From contig JAVBNC010000122.1 in assembly GCA_031551765.1 (NCBI GenBank), forward strand, positions 1-9,209: a stretch of DNA of 9,209 bases, in the 5' to 3' direction. The number at the start of each line of letters is the position of its first letter. Within the stretch, counting starts at the first letter, position 1. A program made the position numbers and the translations under genes. The stretch comes from JAVBNC01 sp031551765 (GTDB lineage Bacteria; Desulfobacterota; Desulfovibrionia; Desulfovibrionales; Desulfovibrionaceae). The notes beneath the pieces were generated by a model, which ran no database searches, had not been told where the DNA came from, and worked only from the letters and a program-made list of their open reading frames with translations. Positions 1 through 6,528 of the stretch are shown piece by piece.

Positions 1-87
1 CCCGCCGGCGGCTTCTCCGCCCTGCACACCGGCCCGCCGCGAGAGGCCGGGTCCGCCGGCGGCCCGGCCGTCATTCGAAGCGGGCGT

Positions 88-139
88 CCGGGGGAAAGGG
101 GGAACCTTTCTTCCAAGAAAGGTTCCCCCTTTCCCCCGG
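88..139. repeat. Long perfect hairpin downstream of the 109-aa gene
   Basis: The arm at 90-112 is exactly complementary to 115-137, giving 23 uninterrupted pairs around a two-base centre. Two further G-C pairs (88-89 with 138-139) extend it. The arms are made of G5-A3-G5 and its complement. The hairpin starts 20 bases past the stop codon of the gene at 158-487, so it could end that transcript or protect its 3' end. There is no T-run on either side, so it is not a textbook intrinsic terminator. It may be a copy of a dispersed intergenic repeat; copy number cannot be judged from this window. Confidence 0.8.
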
Positions 140-157
140 GCGTCGCGTACGCAAACC

Positions 158-487
158 TCAGGCAAGCCTGTCCACAATGGCGCCGTTGCTGGTGTAGAGG
201 TTCAGAATGCCGCGCTGCACGTCGTAGGTGCTTTGTACCGCGTCGCGGGGACGCACGGCTCCGGCGTTGATGGTATCCAGAAAGTTGCCCACCGTGCCGC
301 CGAAGATATCTTCGCTGATGGTGCGCGCGCCCGTGGTTTCCATGCCGTTCATGCGGTCCAGGGTACGGGCCACGGTGCCCGCGCCAAGGGTTTCGCGGTT
401 CAGCGTCTCATGGTGGGCAAGATCCGCCACGGTCTGGCCCAGGGTGGGCCAGAGGGAGGTATCGCGCAGGGATATGGATGCGGCCAT
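158..487 (-). CDS. Hypothetical protein, 109 residues, unknown function
   Basis: I do not recognise this protein. It starts at an ATG at 487 with a GGAG ribosome-binding site eight bases upstream (496-499), and a plausible promoter lies just before that, so it is probably a genuine gene. The product has no signal peptide, no hydrophobic membrane segment and no cysteine. It looks like a small soluble, mixed-helical protein with many Thr, Ala, Gly and Asp residues. A long hairpin follows the TGA stop after about 20 bases. The upstream neighbour argD is on the same strand but has its own terminator, so this gene is likely transcribed alone. The frame antisense to it is also open, as is common in GC-rich DNA, but it has no matching start signals. 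Confidence 0.72.
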   Translation of the reverse strand: MAASISLRDTSLWPTLGQTVADLAHHETLNRETLGAGTVARTLDRMNGMETTGARTISEDIFGGTVGNFLDTINAGAVRPRDAVQSTYDVQRGILNLYTSNGAIVDRLA

Positions 488-516
488 AACAAACGCTCCG
501 GGGTTACACTTTCCTT

Positions 517-545
517 TATATACACAGTAAGACGGCCGGAGGCAA
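517..545 (-). promoter_or_regulatory. Probable sigma-70-type promoter of the 109-aa gene
   Basis: Read on the minus strand, TTGCCT (545-540) and TATATA (522-517) are separated by exactly 17 bases, giving -35 and -10 boxes with four and five consensus matches. Transcription would start near 510, about 20 bases before the ATG at 487. The -35 box lies directly beyond the T-run of the argD terminator, which fits an independent transcription unit. This rests on motif matching only. Confidence 0.45.
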
Positions 546-546
546 T

Positions 547-587
547 GAAAAGCCCCGGCCTTCCGATTGTGGCGGAAAGGCCGGGGC
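547..587 (-). terminator. Rho-independent terminator of argD
   Basis: On the minus strand an 11-bp GC-rich stem (587-577 with 562-552, GCCCCGGCCTT against its complement) is extended by a few more pairs past one bulged A and followed by TTTT at 551-548. It begins 20 bases after the argD stop codon. The plus strand has no T-run, so it acts in one direction. Confidence 0.82.
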
Positions 588-606
588 GTATGGGGCGGAT
601 GTGCGG

Positions 607-1812
607 TTACTTGCCTTGGGCGCGCAGCACTTCTTCCAGAGCCACGGCAAAGGCTTCAAGGTCCCGCTTTTCAACGGTCAGGGGCGGGAGCAGGCGCAGA
701 ATCCTCTCCTGGGTGAGGTTGAGGATGAAGCCTTTCTCCAGCAGCGCTTCCCACACGGACTTGCCGGGGAAAGTCAGCACGACGCCCATCAAGAGGCCCA
801 TGCCGCGCACTTCCTCTATGGCGCCGGGCACGGCGCGGCCCACGGCGCGGAAGCGGTCCATGGCCCAGGTTCCCACTTCGCCGGCCCGCTGGGCCAGCTT
901 GTCGCGCTCCATAATTTCCAACGTCTTGCAGGCCACGGCGGACAGGAAAGCCCCGGCCCCGAACGTGGTGGCGTGGCTGCCGGTTTCAAAGCCTTTGGCC
1001 ACTTCGTCCGTGGCCAGCATGGCGCCCATGGGCAGGCCGTTGGCCAGGGCCTTGGCCGAAGTGACGATATCCGGCTCAAAGCCATAGTGCTCGTAAGACC
1101 ACCACGTGCCGGTACGGCACAGGCCGCACTGCACTTCGTCCGCAATGAACAGCACGCCTTTGGATTTGCAGAAGGCGGCCAGTTCCGTGATGAACTGCTT
1201 GGTGGCGGGCCGCACCCCGCCCTCGCCCTGGATCATTTCCAGAATGATGGCGGCGGTTTTGGTGCTGACGGCGGCGCGCACCGCGTCCATGTCCCCCCAG
1301 GCGATCTGGGTGAACCCTTCCGGCATGGGCGCGAACCCGTCCTGAAAGCGCTGCTGGCCGGTGGCGGCCACCGTGGCCAGCGTACGGCCGTGGAAACAGC
1401 CGTTGAAGCTGATCACCTCATAGGCGTTGGTGCCGCGCACCCGCTGCTGGTAACGGCGGGCCAGCTTGATGGCCGCCTCGTTGGCTTCCGCGCCCGAATT
1501 GCAGAAAAAGGCCTTGCCGCAATGGCTGGTGGCCAAAAGGCGCTCGGCCAGGTCCAACTGCTCTTCCTGGTAGAAGAGGTTGCTGACGTGCTGGAGCTTT
1601 CGGGCCTGGCGTTCCATAACCTGGGCCAGTTCCTCGTTGCTGTGGCCCAGCGCGTTGACCGCGATGCCCGCCAGAAGGTCCACATACTCCTTGCCGTCAA
1701 AGTCCCACAGGCGGCAGCCCTTGCCTTTTTGCACGGCAATGGGGTAGCGGCCGTAGGTACGGCACAGCAGTGCTTCCTCCCGCTGTTTGATTTTCTGCAG
1801 TGTTGCGCTCAT
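607..1812 (-). CDS. argD: Acetylornithine aminotransferase (class III PLP transaminase)
   Basis: The 401-residue product is a PLP-dependent aminotransferase that converts N-acetylglutamate semialdehyde and glutamate to N-acetylornithine in cytosolic arginine synthesis; ArgD enzymes often also act on succinyl-diaminopimelate semialdehyde in lysine synthesis. Visible family marks are NSGAEANEAA (residues 105-114, cofactor phosphate region), D225 in DEVQ (contacts the PLP ring nitrogen) and K254 in SAKALANG (Schiff-base lysine). The ATG at 1812 is preferred because GGAG sits eight bases upstream; an in-frame GTG at 1854 would add 14 residues but has no ribosome-binding site. The residue after DEVQCGL is Cys where many homologues have Gly. 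A terminator follows. The upstream gap carries a gtatatatac palindrome (1870-1879) but no clear promoter or ArgR box. Other omega-transaminases share the fold, but length and motifs favour ArgD. Confidence 0.93.
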   Translation of the reverse strand: MSATLQKIKQREEALLCRTYGRYPIAVQKGKGCRLWDFDGKEYVDLLAGIAVNALGHSNEELAQVMERQARKLQHVSNLFYQEEQLDLAERLLATSHCGKAFFCNSGAEANEAAIKLARRYQQRVRGTNAYEVISFNGCFHGRTLATVAATGQQRFQDGFAPMPEGFTQIAWGDMDAVRAAVSTKTAAIILEMIQGEGGVRPATKQFITELAAFCKSKGVLFIADEVQCGLCRTGTWWSYEHYGFEPDIVTSAKALANGLPMGAMLATDEVAKGFETGSHATTFGAGAFLSAVACKTLEIMERDKLAQRAGEVGTWAMDRFRAVGRAVPGAIEEVRGMGLLMGVVLTFPGKSVWEALLEKGFILNLTQERILRLLPPLTVEKRDLEAFAVALEEVLRAQGK

Positions 1813-1994
1813 AGCTGCTTCTCCGGTTGAAAGTTCAAGTGAAGTTGTATACACGAGAACTCAATCAAAGTATATATACGGCAGTGTTGCCTGCTGGCCG
1901 GGAATGCGACCCGTTTCCTTCGCCGTTGTCAGATCTGATGTAGCAAGCCCGTGAGTGCGCGCTTTTGTCGCGGTCTCGCGGCAAAGGAAACACC

Positions 1995-2912
1995 GTGCCG
2001 TCCTCCTCCTCTTCTTTTCTCAGCCCTTCGGCGCACCTTGTTCTGGACCAGCTATGGGACGCGGTCTATATCGTTGACAACAATAAAAAAATCCTGGCCT
2101 GGAACAGGGCGGCCGTGGAGCTGACCGGGTACACCGTCGAAGAAGTGCTGGGCCGGGAATGCGGCCCGGAAGTGGTGGGGCACATGCACGACAAGGTGCT
2201 GCTGTGCGACCTGCTCTGCCCGCTTTGCAAAACCCTGCAGGACGGGGACCTGCGCGAGGCGCAGGTGACCTTTCGCCACAAATTGGGCCATAGAATTCCC
2301 ATTTACGTACGCGTGCTGCCGTTGCGCGACCCGGCCAGCGGGACCATAGCCGGGGCCATTGAAATTTTCCGAGGTGTGGCCACGGCGGCCAGCGAGGCAT
2401 TTTCCCACTATGACCAGCTGGAACAGATGGCCTACAAGGACGCGCTGACCGGCATAGCCAACCGCCGCTATGGCGATTTGACCCTCACCCACTGGCTGAG
2501 CGCCTTTGCGCGCGACAACTGGAGCTTCGGCGTTCTGCTCATGGACGTGGACCGCTTCAAGGGCATCAACGACACCCACGGGCACCAGGTGGGGGACCTG
2601 GTGCTGCGGGCCGTTTCCAGCAGCCTTAAGCACAACCTGCGGCCTTCGGACTTTTTGTGCCGTTGGGGCGGGGACGAGCTGATGGTGCTGCTGCGCGGCG
2701 TGTCCCTGGACGCGGTCAGAGAGAAAGCGGGAAAATTGTGCGGGGTGATTGAAAATACCCGCGTGCAGGGGCATCCGCTGTTGCGGCTGAGCGTTTCCAT
2801 CGGCGGCGCTGTGCCGCTGCCGGGGGAAACGGAGCAGGATCTTTTGATCCGCGTGGACAAAAACCTTTACGCCAGCAAGGAAAACGGCCGTAACCAGGCC
2901 ACGGTGGAATAA
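1995..2912 (+). CDS. PAS-GGDEF diguanylate cyclase with a Cys/His-rich PAS domain
   Basis: This 305-residue soluble protein has an N-terminal PAS domain (about 12-128) and a C-terminal GGDEF domain (about 140-305). It should make cyclic di-GMP from two GTP. The cyclase shows DALTGIANRR (149-158), the metal-binding DVDRFK (184-189), NDTHGHQVGD (192-201) and GGDEL (225-229), a tolerated variant of GGDEF. R216-P-S-D219 lies five residues before the GGDEL motif, the expected spacing of an RxxD inhibitory site, so product inhibition is likely. The PAS domain has C56, H63, H65, C71, C75, C78, H95 and H99, which suggests a metal or redox-linked signal. I chose GTG at 1995 because AAAGGA (1984-1989) lies five bases upstream; the in-frame TTG at 1965 has no such site. 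There is no membrane segment. It is divergent from argD and ends at a strong terminator. Confidence 0.9.
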   Translation: MPSSSSSFLSPSAHLVLDQLWDAVYIVDNNKKILAWNRAAVELTGYTVEEVLGRECGPEVVGHMHDKVLLCDLLCPLCKTLQDGDLREAQVTFRHKLGHRIPIYVRVLPLRDPASGTIAGAIEIFRGVATAASEAFSHYDQLEQMAYKDALTGIANRRYGDLTLTHWLSAFARDNWSFGVLLMDVDRFKGINDTHGHQVGDLVLRAVSSSLKHNLRPSDFLCRWGGDELMVLLRGVSLDAVREKAGKLCGVIENTRVQGHPLLRLSVSIGGAVPLPGETEQDLLIRVDKNLYASKENGRNQATVE

Positions 2913-2962
2913 AAAATCGTTCGGGAATGGGTTTCAAAGCCAAGGTGTTTTGTTCCCTGACC

Positions 2963-3026
2963 AAAAAACACGATGCCGGTCCAGGAAGCGCGCTCTTATG
3001 CGCAGTTGGACCGGCATCGCCTTTTT
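2963..3026. terminator. Bidirectional intrinsic terminator between the GGDEF gene and dut
   Basis: A perfect 12-bp stem (cgatgccggtcc, 2971-2982, with ggaccggcatcg, 3008-3019) encloses a 25-base loop. On the plus strand it is followed by TTTTT (3022-3026), ending the cyclase transcript. On the minus strand it is followed after two bases by TTTTTT (2968-2963), so it can also end the dut transcript arriving from the right. It lies 58 bases past the cyclase stop codon. Confidence 0.85.
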
Positions 3027-3061
3027 CACGGGCAAAGCGAAAAGCGCTTTTGGCAGCGGCC

Positions 3062-3188
3062 TAGAGCAGTTGAACATTGAAAATGTTCAACTGCTCTGCA
3101 AGGATTTGTCTTCAAATCCTTGCCGCGAGATTGGCGTAGGCGGGCTTTGCCCGCCGTTAAGCGACAATCTCAAAGCGAAACTGCTCTA
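3062..3188. repeat. Structured REP/MITE-like element with terminal inverted repeats
   Basis: The ends tagagcagtt (3062-3071) and aactgctcta (3179-3188) are exact inverted repeats. Inside are three hairpins: a perfect 16-bp stem (3063-3078 with 3082-3097, loop gaa), an 11-bp stem (3098-3108 with 3113-3123, loop tctt), and a nested pair (gagattg 3127-3133 with caatctc 3165-3171, enclosing ggcgggc 3139-3145 with gcccgcc 3149-3155). The left end can pair with either the inner or the outer right copy, so two folds compete. There is no coding capacity. The TA at each end would fit a TA target duplication, but that is inference. The right end contains the dut stop codon. Confidence 0.75.
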
Positions 3189-3677
3189 ACTGCCCGTATG
3201 CCCGAACCCGCCGCCCCCCCGCTCCGTGGCGCCAAGTTCGCTCACAAAACGGGGTGTGATGCGCACGAAAGGCTGGAACACCAGCTGCGCTATGCGTTCG
3301 CCGCGCGTCAGGGCATAAGGCAGCGCGGAGGTGTTCAGAAGATACACGAAAATCTCCCCCCGGTAGTCCGGGTCGATAAGGCCCACGCCCTGGGCCACCA
3401 CCAGCCCCTTTACCGCGCCAAGGCCGCTGCGGGAATAGACAAAGCCCGCCATGCCGGGAACCAGCGGCTCCACGGCCACGCCGGTGGGCAGCATCATCCG
3501 CTCCCCGGCGGCTATGACCAGTTCTTCTTCACGCGCGTCCAGGCAGGCCCGCAGGTCTATGCCCGCGGAATGCGCCGTGGCCGGGGCGAACCCGCCGGAA
3601 CCGTACAGGCTTTCCGCGTCCCGAAAAAACAAAACATTCACGTCCGCCGCCGCGCAATCGCATACCGGGCTTGCCAC
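3186..3677 (-). CDS. dut: dUTP diphosphatase (dUTPase, trimeric type)
   Basis: The 163-residue enzyme hydrolyses dUTP to dUMP and pyrophosphate, keeping uracil out of DNA and feeding thymidylate synthesis. All five dUTPase motifs are in order: AGIDLRA (38-44), RSGLG (83-87), GLIDPDYRGEI (99-109, with the catalytic-site Asp104), RGERIAQLVF (125-134) and RGGGGFGHTG (153-162). The GTG at 3677 is chosen because AGGAGG (3689-3684) lies six bases upstream; the in-frame TTG at 3695 would place that site inside the coding region. The TAG stop falls within the terminal repeat of the element at 3062-3188, yet motif 5 is complete, so the protein looks functional. It is divergent from the phosphorylase gene, and its transcript probably ends at the bidirectional terminator near 2963. 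Confidence 0.95.
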   Translation of the reverse strand: MASPVCDCAAADVNVLFFRDAESLYGSGGFAPATAHSAGIDLRACLDAREEELVIAAGERMMLPTGVAVEPLVPGMAGFVYSRSGLGAVKGLVVAQGVGLIDPDYRGEIFVYLLNTSALPYALTRGERIAQLVFQPFVRITPRFVSELGATERGGGGFGHTGS

Positions 3678-3741
3678 AAGGCCCCTCCTGTGCAAGAGTG
3701 GAAATTAGGGTTTATCCTGTGTTACGTATACCACAGGGCGG

Positions 3742-3770
3742 TTTCTACGCTACGGGCAGGGGCAAGTCAA
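3742..3770 (-). promoter_or_regulatory. Probable promoter of dut
   Basis: On the minus strand TTGACT (3770-3765, five of six consensus bases) and TAGAAA (3747-3742, four of six) are separated by 17 bases. Transcription would start near 3735 and leave a leader of about 58 bases before the GTG at 3677. It lies back to back with the putative promoter of the phosphorylase gene. The call is from motif and spacing only. Confidence 0.5.
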
Positions 3771-3794
3771 AACCCCTTCCTTTGGTTTTTTTCT

Positions 3795-3800
3795 TATAAT
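3795..3800 (+). promoter_or_regulatory. Consensus -10 box upstream of the phosphorylase gene
   Basis: A perfect TATAAT sits 36 bases before the ATG at 3837. The expected -35 position (about 3772-3777) reads accccT-like sequence and does not match the consensus, so this would be a weak or activator-dependent promoter. The T-rich tract between 3781 and 3792 lies in the spacer. Confidence 0.4.
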
Positions 3801-3836
3801 GTCCCGGTACGTTTGAAGAGTTCCAAGGAGGGACAC

Positions 3837-6401
3837 ATGCAGTCGTTACAGGTTTTCAGCGTTATACCCAAGCTCCCGGAGTCTCTGGCCCCTCTCTGGA
3901 GCCTTGCGCGCAACTACTGGTTCGCCTGGAACTATGAAATCGAAGCGCTTTTTTCCCAGATCGATCCCGCGCTGTGGCAAAAAAGCTATTATAACCCGGT
4001 GTGGTTCCTGAACCATCTGCCCCAGAACGTTCTGCACGAACTGGAGCGGGACGAGTTGTTCAAGGAACGGCTGCTCCAGGCGGAGCGCGAACAGAACGCC
4101 TACCTGAAAAAGACCCCGGCGCAGCGCTTTCCCGGCGCGCAGGCGGGCAAGCCCGTGGTGGCGTATTTCAGCCTGGAATTCGGGGTCGGCCTGTGCCTGC
4201 CCATTTATTCCGGTGGTCTGGGCATTCTGGCCGGGGACCATCTGAAATCGGCCAGCGATTTGAACATCCCCCTGGTGGGCATTGGCCTGGCGTACGGCCA
4301 GGGCTATTTCCGCCAGTACATGACCCCGGACGGCTGGCAGCAGGAACGCTACCCGGACTACGATTTCGACCAGATGCCCCTTTCCCCGGCGCTCACCCCG
4401 GACGGCAACCACGCCCGCGTGCAGTTGATGATCGGCGACAGGCCGCTGGTGGCGCGTATTCTGCAAGCCAATGTGGGCCGCATCCGCCTGTACCTGCTGG
4501 ACACGAACCTGCCGGAAAACAGCCCGGAGTTCCGGCTCATCACCGCCCGCCTCTACGGCGGCAACCTGGAAATGCGCATCTGGCAGGAAATCCTGCTCGG
4601 CATCGGCGGGGTCAAGGCCTTGAAAGCCCTGGGCCTGGAGCCGCAGATCATTCACATGAACGAAGGCCACTCCGCTTTCGCGGGCCTGGAGCGCATCCGG
4701 GTGCTGATGAAGGAGCACAATTTGCCCTTTGAAGCGGCCGTGGAAGTTTCCGCCTCAGGCAGTATTTTCACCACCCACACCCCGGTGCCCGCGGGCAACG
4801 ACCGCTTCCCGCCGGAACTCATGCAGCAGTATTTTGATTCCTACGCCAAGGACATGGGCCTGGCGTTCAAGGTCTTCATGGCCCTGGGCCGCGAAACCCC
4901 GCAGGACGACAGCGAGCCGTTCTGCATGCCGGTGCTGGCCTTGCGGCTCTCACGCTTCAACAACGGGGTTTCCAGGCTGCACGGCCGGGTTTCCCGCAAA
5001 ATGTGGCACAAAGTCTGGAGCCAGCTGCCGGAAGACGACGTGCCCATCGGTTCCGTGACCAACGGCGTGCACGCGCCTACCTGGGTGGCGCCGCCGCTGG
5101 GCTTGCTCTACGACCGCTACCTGGGCACGGACTGGCGCGAAGACCCGGACTGCCAGAAAATCTGGAGCCAGGCCGCCAATATCCCGGACCCCGTGTTCTG
5201 GCGGGTGCACGAACACCTGCGGGCCAAGCTGGTGGACTTTGTGCGCGGGCGCCTCAAGACCCAGCTTATCGCCCAGGGCGCGCGTTCCCAGGAAGTGCTG
5301 GAAGCGGAAGAAGCGCTCAGCCCGGACGCGCTGACCATAGGGTTCGCCCGGCGTTTCGCCACCTACAAGCGGGCCACCATGCTGCTGCAGGACAAGGAAA
5401 GCCTGCTGCGCATCGTCGGCAACAAGGACCGGCCCGTGCAGTTCATTTTCGCGGGCAAGGCCCACCCCCAGGACCAGGGCGGCAAGCAACTGATGAAAGA
5501 GCTGATAACCCTTTGCCGTTCCAAAGAATACCGCATGAACATGGTCTTTCTGGAGGACTATGACATGGAGGTGGCCGCGCACCTTATTTCCGGCTGCGAC
5601 GTATGGCTGAACAACCCTCGCCGTCCCCTGGAAGCCTGCGGCACCAGCGGCATGAAGGCCATGCTCAACGGCGTGCTGCAGTTCAGCACCCTGGACGGCT
5701 GGTGGGACGAGGCCTGGAAGCCGGACAACAGCCTGGGCTGGGCCATAGGCAAGGGCGAGGAATACAGCGACCCGGACTACCAGGACTTTGTGGAGCTGCA
5801 AACCCTGTACAAGGTGCTGGAACACGACATTATCCCGGAATTTTACGACCGCGGCCGGGGCAGCATGCCCCGGGCCTGGGTGGCCCGCATGAAGCGCGCC
5901 CTGGTGGAACTGGGCCCCACCTTTACCTCGCACCGCATGGTCACTGACTATCTGGAAGATGCCTATATCCCGGCGTTCCACAGCCACAGCAACCTGTGCA
6001 GCGACAATTTCACCCCGGCACGCGAGCTTTCCGAGTGGCGCATGAACCTGATGACCCGCTGGTCCGACCTGCAGATCAAGGATGTCTCCCTGGCCAAGGG
6101 CGACACCGTGTTCGTGGGCGAGCCCCTGACCGTGGAAGCCATGATCCACACGGCGGGCATTCCCCTGGACCACCTGCAGGTAAGCAGCTACGCCGGCGCG
6201 GTTTCGCAGGACAACAGCTTCTTGCAGCGCAACCTCGCGCCCATGTATCCGGAAGGGGAAATACGCGACGGCTGGCAAAAATTCTCCGGCAAGCTCACGC
6301 CGGGCGAGGCCGGGCGTTTCGGCTTTACCGTGCAGGTGGTGCCGGTGCACCCGCTGCTTTCCAACCAGCATTCGCTGGGCCTGGTGCGCTGGGCTTCGTG
6401 A
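3837..6401 (+). CDS. glgP: Alpha-glucan (glycogen-type) phosphorylase with DUF3417 N-terminus
   Basis: The 854-residue product belongs to the phosphorylase branch with an N-terminal DUF3417 region (about 10-115). It should release glucose-1-phosphate from alpha-1,4-glucan using orthophosphate and PLP, mobilising storage polyglucose in the cytosol. Landmarks are IYSGGLGILAGDH, where the catalytic domain begins (about 121-133), HMNEGHSAF (273-281), SVTNGVHAPTW, GFARRFATYKR, and EACGTSGMKAMLNG with the PLP lysine at K607. Residues about 740-854 form an additional, probably beta-rich C-terminal region usual for this branch. The start is ATG 3837 with AAGGAGG (3825-3831) five bases upstream. The frame stays open back to 3120, but that part only mirrors dut. 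No glgA, glgB or glgC gene lies nearby. A maltodextrin-preferring phosphorylase is an alternative within the same family. Confidence 0.93.
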   Translation: MQSLQVFSVIPKLPESLAPLWSLARNYWFAWNYEIEALFSQIDPALWQKSYYNPVWFLNHLPQNVLHELERDELFKERLLQAEREQNAYLKKTPAQRFPGAQAGKPVVAYFSLEFGVGLCLPIYSGGLGILAGDHLKSASDLNIPLVGIGLAYGQGYFRQYMTPDGWQQERYPDYDFDQMPLSPALTPDGNHARVQLMIGDRPLVARILQANVGRIRLYLLDTNLPENSPEFRLITARLYGGNLEMRIWQEILLGIGGVKALKALGLEPQIIHMNEGHSAFAGLERIRVLMKEHNLPFEAAVEVSASGSIFTTHTPVPAGNDRFPPELMQQYFDSYAKDMGLAFKVFMALGRETPQDDSEPFCMPVLALRLSRFNNGVSRLHGRVSRKMWHKVWSQLPEDDVPIGSVTNGVHAPTWVAPPLGLLYDRYLGTDWREDPDCQKIWSQAANIPDPVFWRVHEHLRAKLVDFVRGRLKTQLIAQGARSQEVLEAEEALSPDALTIGFARRFATYKRATMLLQDKESLLRIVGNKDRPVQFIFAGKAHPQDQGGKQLMKELITLCRSKEYRMNMVFLEDYDMEVAAHLISGCDVWLNNPRRPLEACGTSGMKAMLNGVLQFSTLDGWWDEAWKPDNSLGWAIGKGEEYSDPDYQDFVELQTLYKVLEHDIIPEFYDRGRGSMPRAWVARMKRALVELGPTFTSHRMVTDYLEDAYIPAFHSHSNLCSDNFTPARELSEWRMNLMTRWSDLQIKDVSLAKGDTVFVGEPLTVEAMIHTAGIPLDHLQVSSYAGAVSQDNSFLQRNLAPMYPEGEIRDGWQKFSGKLTPGEAGRFGFTVQVVPVHPLLSNQHSLGLVRWAS

Positions 6402-6424
6402 AACAAGCGGATTTTCCGCGTGCG

Positions 6425-6460
6425 AAACGCCGCCTCCGGCTCCGGCCCGAGGCGGCGTTT
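6425..6460. terminator. Convergent terminator between glgP and the Sel1-repeat gene
   Basis: A perfect 12-bp stem, aaacgccgcctc (6425-6436) with gaggcggcgttt (6449-6460), spans a 12-base loop and lies 23 bases after the phosphorylase stop codon. The T-run on the plus strand continues by one base (TTTT, 6458-6461), and on the minus strand only TTT is present. It is placed to serve both converging genes, more strongly in the plus direction. Confidence 0.7.
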
Positions 6461-6528
6461 TACGTGGCGCGGAAAAGCCCGGCAAAAACTACCGGCTTCA
6501 CTGGCGCGAAATAATCTGTTTACGGCAA

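Noticed and set aside
1..70. Possible end of a gene running in from the left, since the frames are open.
   Set aside because: The stretch is too short and too GC-rich for the lack of stops to mean anything, and no family residue pattern is visible. A weak inverted repeat (45-51 with 63-69) is all that can be stated.
601..1830. 409-codon open frame on the plus strand opposite argD.
   Set aside because: Its translation is rich in His, Gly and Ala with no family motif, while the minus strand encodes a full ArgD. It is an antisense shadow.
1847..1879. gtatac and gtatatatac palindromes upstream of argD as promoter or ArgR box.
   Set aside because: No -35 box lies at a suitable distance, and the sites do not fit an ArgR-type TGAAT...ATTCA pattern.
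3120..3836. In-frame upstream extension of the phosphorylase frame by 239 codons.
   Set aside because: It runs antisense through dut, has no phosphorylase similarity, and the ATG at 3837 has a strong AAGGAGG site and normal family N-terminus. The open frame is a by-product of high GC.
4950..6485. 511-codon minus-strand frame opposite glgP.
   Set aside because: It mirrors the phosphorylase codons, lacks any recognisable domain and overlaps the convergent terminator.
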